DNA of 64,000 nt, from positions 186,001-250,000 of the forward strand of contig JAZKJV010003268.1 of NCBI GenBank assembly GCA_037367405.1, given 5' to 3'. Both the position numbers and the translations under genes were made by a program. Origin of the DNA: Ottelia alismoides. Lineage: Eukaryota; Streptophyta; Magnoliopsida; Alismatales; Hydrocharitaceae. The notes beneath the pieces are model-generated. The model was not told where the DNA came from, searched no databases, and was given only the letters and a program-made list of their open reading frames with translations. The first letter of the stretch is position 1. Each line of letters opens with the position of its first letter. Below are positions 62,773 through 64,000 of the stretch, piece by piece.

Positions 62773-63408
62773 ACATGGAATTCGATATCATTCTATGTAT
62801 TTAAGAAGAAATAATACACAAAACCAAAGCAATTTAGTTAATTAAGTTTATACATCGAAAAACTGGTATACTTCCAATGTTACAAAATCAGCGTACGACA
62901 ACGAATAATGTAATCTTTGTTATCATATCTTCCGTAACTAAATGCGTAACAATGATCAAATAATATTCATTGCATATCGTCTTTGATTCTTTAAATATGA
63001 AATGGATATCGTAGTCGTTGCTATCTCATCAATAACAAAATATAACATTTGTTATTCAGTGACTTTTTTTTTTGCTATTCTTCAATATATTAGCAACGAC
63101 TAATAAGGTTCTAAAAAAATTAACGGATAATCTTTGTTACATACAAGAACCGTAGTAGCGAATTACGAATATAATAAAAGTATTCATCGTTAATATCGCA
63201 AGAAATGGTATCGAATGCTTAAAATTATTCTACTGAAATATTATTCCAACTTGCAAACGTTCGGAAAATCAAAACTCACAAACGTCACACCAAGCAGGTC
63301 CTACACAATCTGATATATTATCATACCTGCAACGCTAACAATATATAAAAAAAGGCTAACAAAAATCTATCATGTGTGGTAGATCGATCACCATGTGGGA
63401 GATCGATC
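62773..63408. other. AT-rich spacer and probable invertase 3' UTR
   Basis: AT-rich DNA between the last MITE and the invertase stop at 63409. The invertase 3' UTR should lie in the right part on the minus strand. No other feature is supported. Confidence 0.45.
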
Positions 63409-63591
63409 TCAGTTCATGCTGAGAGGCCTCTTCATATGCCACGCTCGCAGCTCAGACACGACGATGTCGCTCTCCCCATTGTTGAAGGCAAACAAGTTGG
63501 AACTCTGCCCCTCTGCCAACACCGGGTATACGCGTGAGGTGATGCAAGTCTTCCCTCCAGCCGCGAAGCTCTCCACCACAGAGTTGTCCAC
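63409..63591 (-). CDS. Invertase last exon
   Basis: 60 codons plus stop, from VDNSVVESF through [13 protein letters not shown] and [19 protein letters not shown] to the TGA at 63411-63409. The acceptor is CCGTGCAG at 63592. Confidence 0.9.
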   Translation of the reverse strand: MDNSVVESFAAGGKTCITSRVYPVLAEGQSSNLFAFNNGESDIVVSELRAWHMKRPLSMN

Positions 63592-64000
63592 CTGCACGGT
63601 CGAGATCAACACTATTATCCGATATCATAATTCCTGTAAGCAAATTGTTAGTCTTTTTCCATTCAAAGCCACGTACCAGGACCCTCATCGAGAGCTTCTT
63701 ATCCATGGCGATGTCCACGTCAACGAACCCACCGTAGGATGGCTTGTACACACCGCTCATGGAGGTCGACCTGCTCGGGTCGTGGCACGTGAGGACCACG
63801 TGCTTGCCTTGACCCTTGAAAATCCGGAACAGCACCGCCGTCTGCTCGCTCCGGTCACCGGTAGCGAGCACGAGGAGGCCGAACGGGCCAACGCCTCCCT
63901 TGACGTCTGCGCCTTTCATGCCGCACAGCCGTTGTGGATCGGCTTTCCAAGAAGGATCGAACGGCTCTGCCTTCTCTAGGTCATTGACGAGGAACGTCAC
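63409..64000 (-). CDS. Beta-fructofuranosidase (GH32, cell-wall invertase type), 3' end
   Basis: Hydrolyses sucrose to glucose and fructose; the cell-wall class acts in the apoplast. Two exons are visible: 63677-64000 (continuing past the window edge) and 63409-63591, with an 85-bp GT..AG intron (63592-63676). The first reads [36 protein letters not shown] and FIVLTCHD-like [13 protein letters not shown], then GGFVDVDI and LSMRVL. The second begins [20 protein letters not shown], the conserved GH32 C-terminal strand, and ends RPLSMN. Only the C-terminal beta-sandwich is present; the catalytic propeller lies outside. A fructan exohydrolase cannot be excluded from this part alone. Confidence 0.9.
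63677..64000 (-). CDS. Invertase penultimate exon (partial at window edge)
   Basis: Reads on the minus strand through [20 protein letters not shown] to KKLSMRVL. The donor is CTG|GTACGT at 63677/63676. Its 5' boundary lies beyond 64000. If the intron is not removed, the frame runs into a stop within the next exon region. Confidence 0.88.

Noticed and set aside
1..64000. A CRISPR array, phage, operon or other prokaryotic-type system
   Set aside because: No spaced repeats, no compact same-strand gene runs and no ribosome binding sites. Introns and plant transposons explain the window.

Overview
This window is nuclear DNA from a flowering plant, most likely a monocot. The evidence is a GC-rich first exon, plant-type LTR retrotransposons, a plant RTE LINE and many plant DNA transposons. 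No bacterial or phage features are present. I cannot name the species.

Two host genes can be supported. The main one is a plant VARICOSE / EDC4 orthologue, a scaffold of the mRNA decapping complex. It lies on the + strand from 7675 to 59465. I can trace twelve coding exons, about 4.0 kb of coding sequence, spread over about 51.8 kb. All eleven introns have GT..AG borders. Intron 1 is 20.6 kb, intron 4 is 8.9 kb, intron 5 is 11.9 kb and intron 6 is 3.3 kb, and these four are swollen by nested transposons. Exon 1 has a one-base frame break in a C run near 7965-7970. The second gene is the 3' end of a GH32 beta-fructofuranosidase (cell-wall invertase type) on the - strand at 63409-64000, cut by the window edge. 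The two genes converge tail to tail about 3.9 kb apart.

Layout. Positions 1-1030 hold a degraded L1-type LINE on the - strand. Positions 1.6-7.1 kb hold small DNA transposons, including a 1.08-kb hAT-like element, two copies of a Mutator-like foldback MITE, and a 915-bp GC-rich foldback with a 10-bp target duplication just upstream of the VCS start. Intron 1 holds an 11.3-kb Ty1/copia element (9373-20647, TSD GAGTCT). That element is itself split by a solo-LTR-like insertion, a hAT MITE, a Harbinger-like MITE and a hAT element with a recognisable transposase. Intron 1 also holds a 4.4-kb hAT element (21335-25767) with two further small hATs nested in it. Intron 4 holds an old LTR element on the - strand, split by a young 2.5-kb LTR element with nearly identical LTRs and no pol. 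Intron 5 holds a four-level nest: an RTE fragment, then a shrunken - strand copia (39292-46051), then a hAT element (41159-45519), then a full-length RTE LINE (41720-45032, 18-bp TSD). It also holds a tandemly duplicated Mutator-like element with GC-rich cargo. Introns 6 and 11 hold more hAT elements and RTE-tailed SINE copies.

Across the window the repeats share two themes. Several hAT families share the terminal core CA(A/T)GG and 8-bp TSDs but have entirely different subterminal repeat words. An RTE LINE and its apparent parasite, a tRNA-headed SINE built from the LINE's 5' and 3' ends, occur side by side. No operon-like or defence-type system was found. The notable biology is a conserved RNA-decay gene that still looks intact apart from one base, while its introns act as a layered transposon archive.
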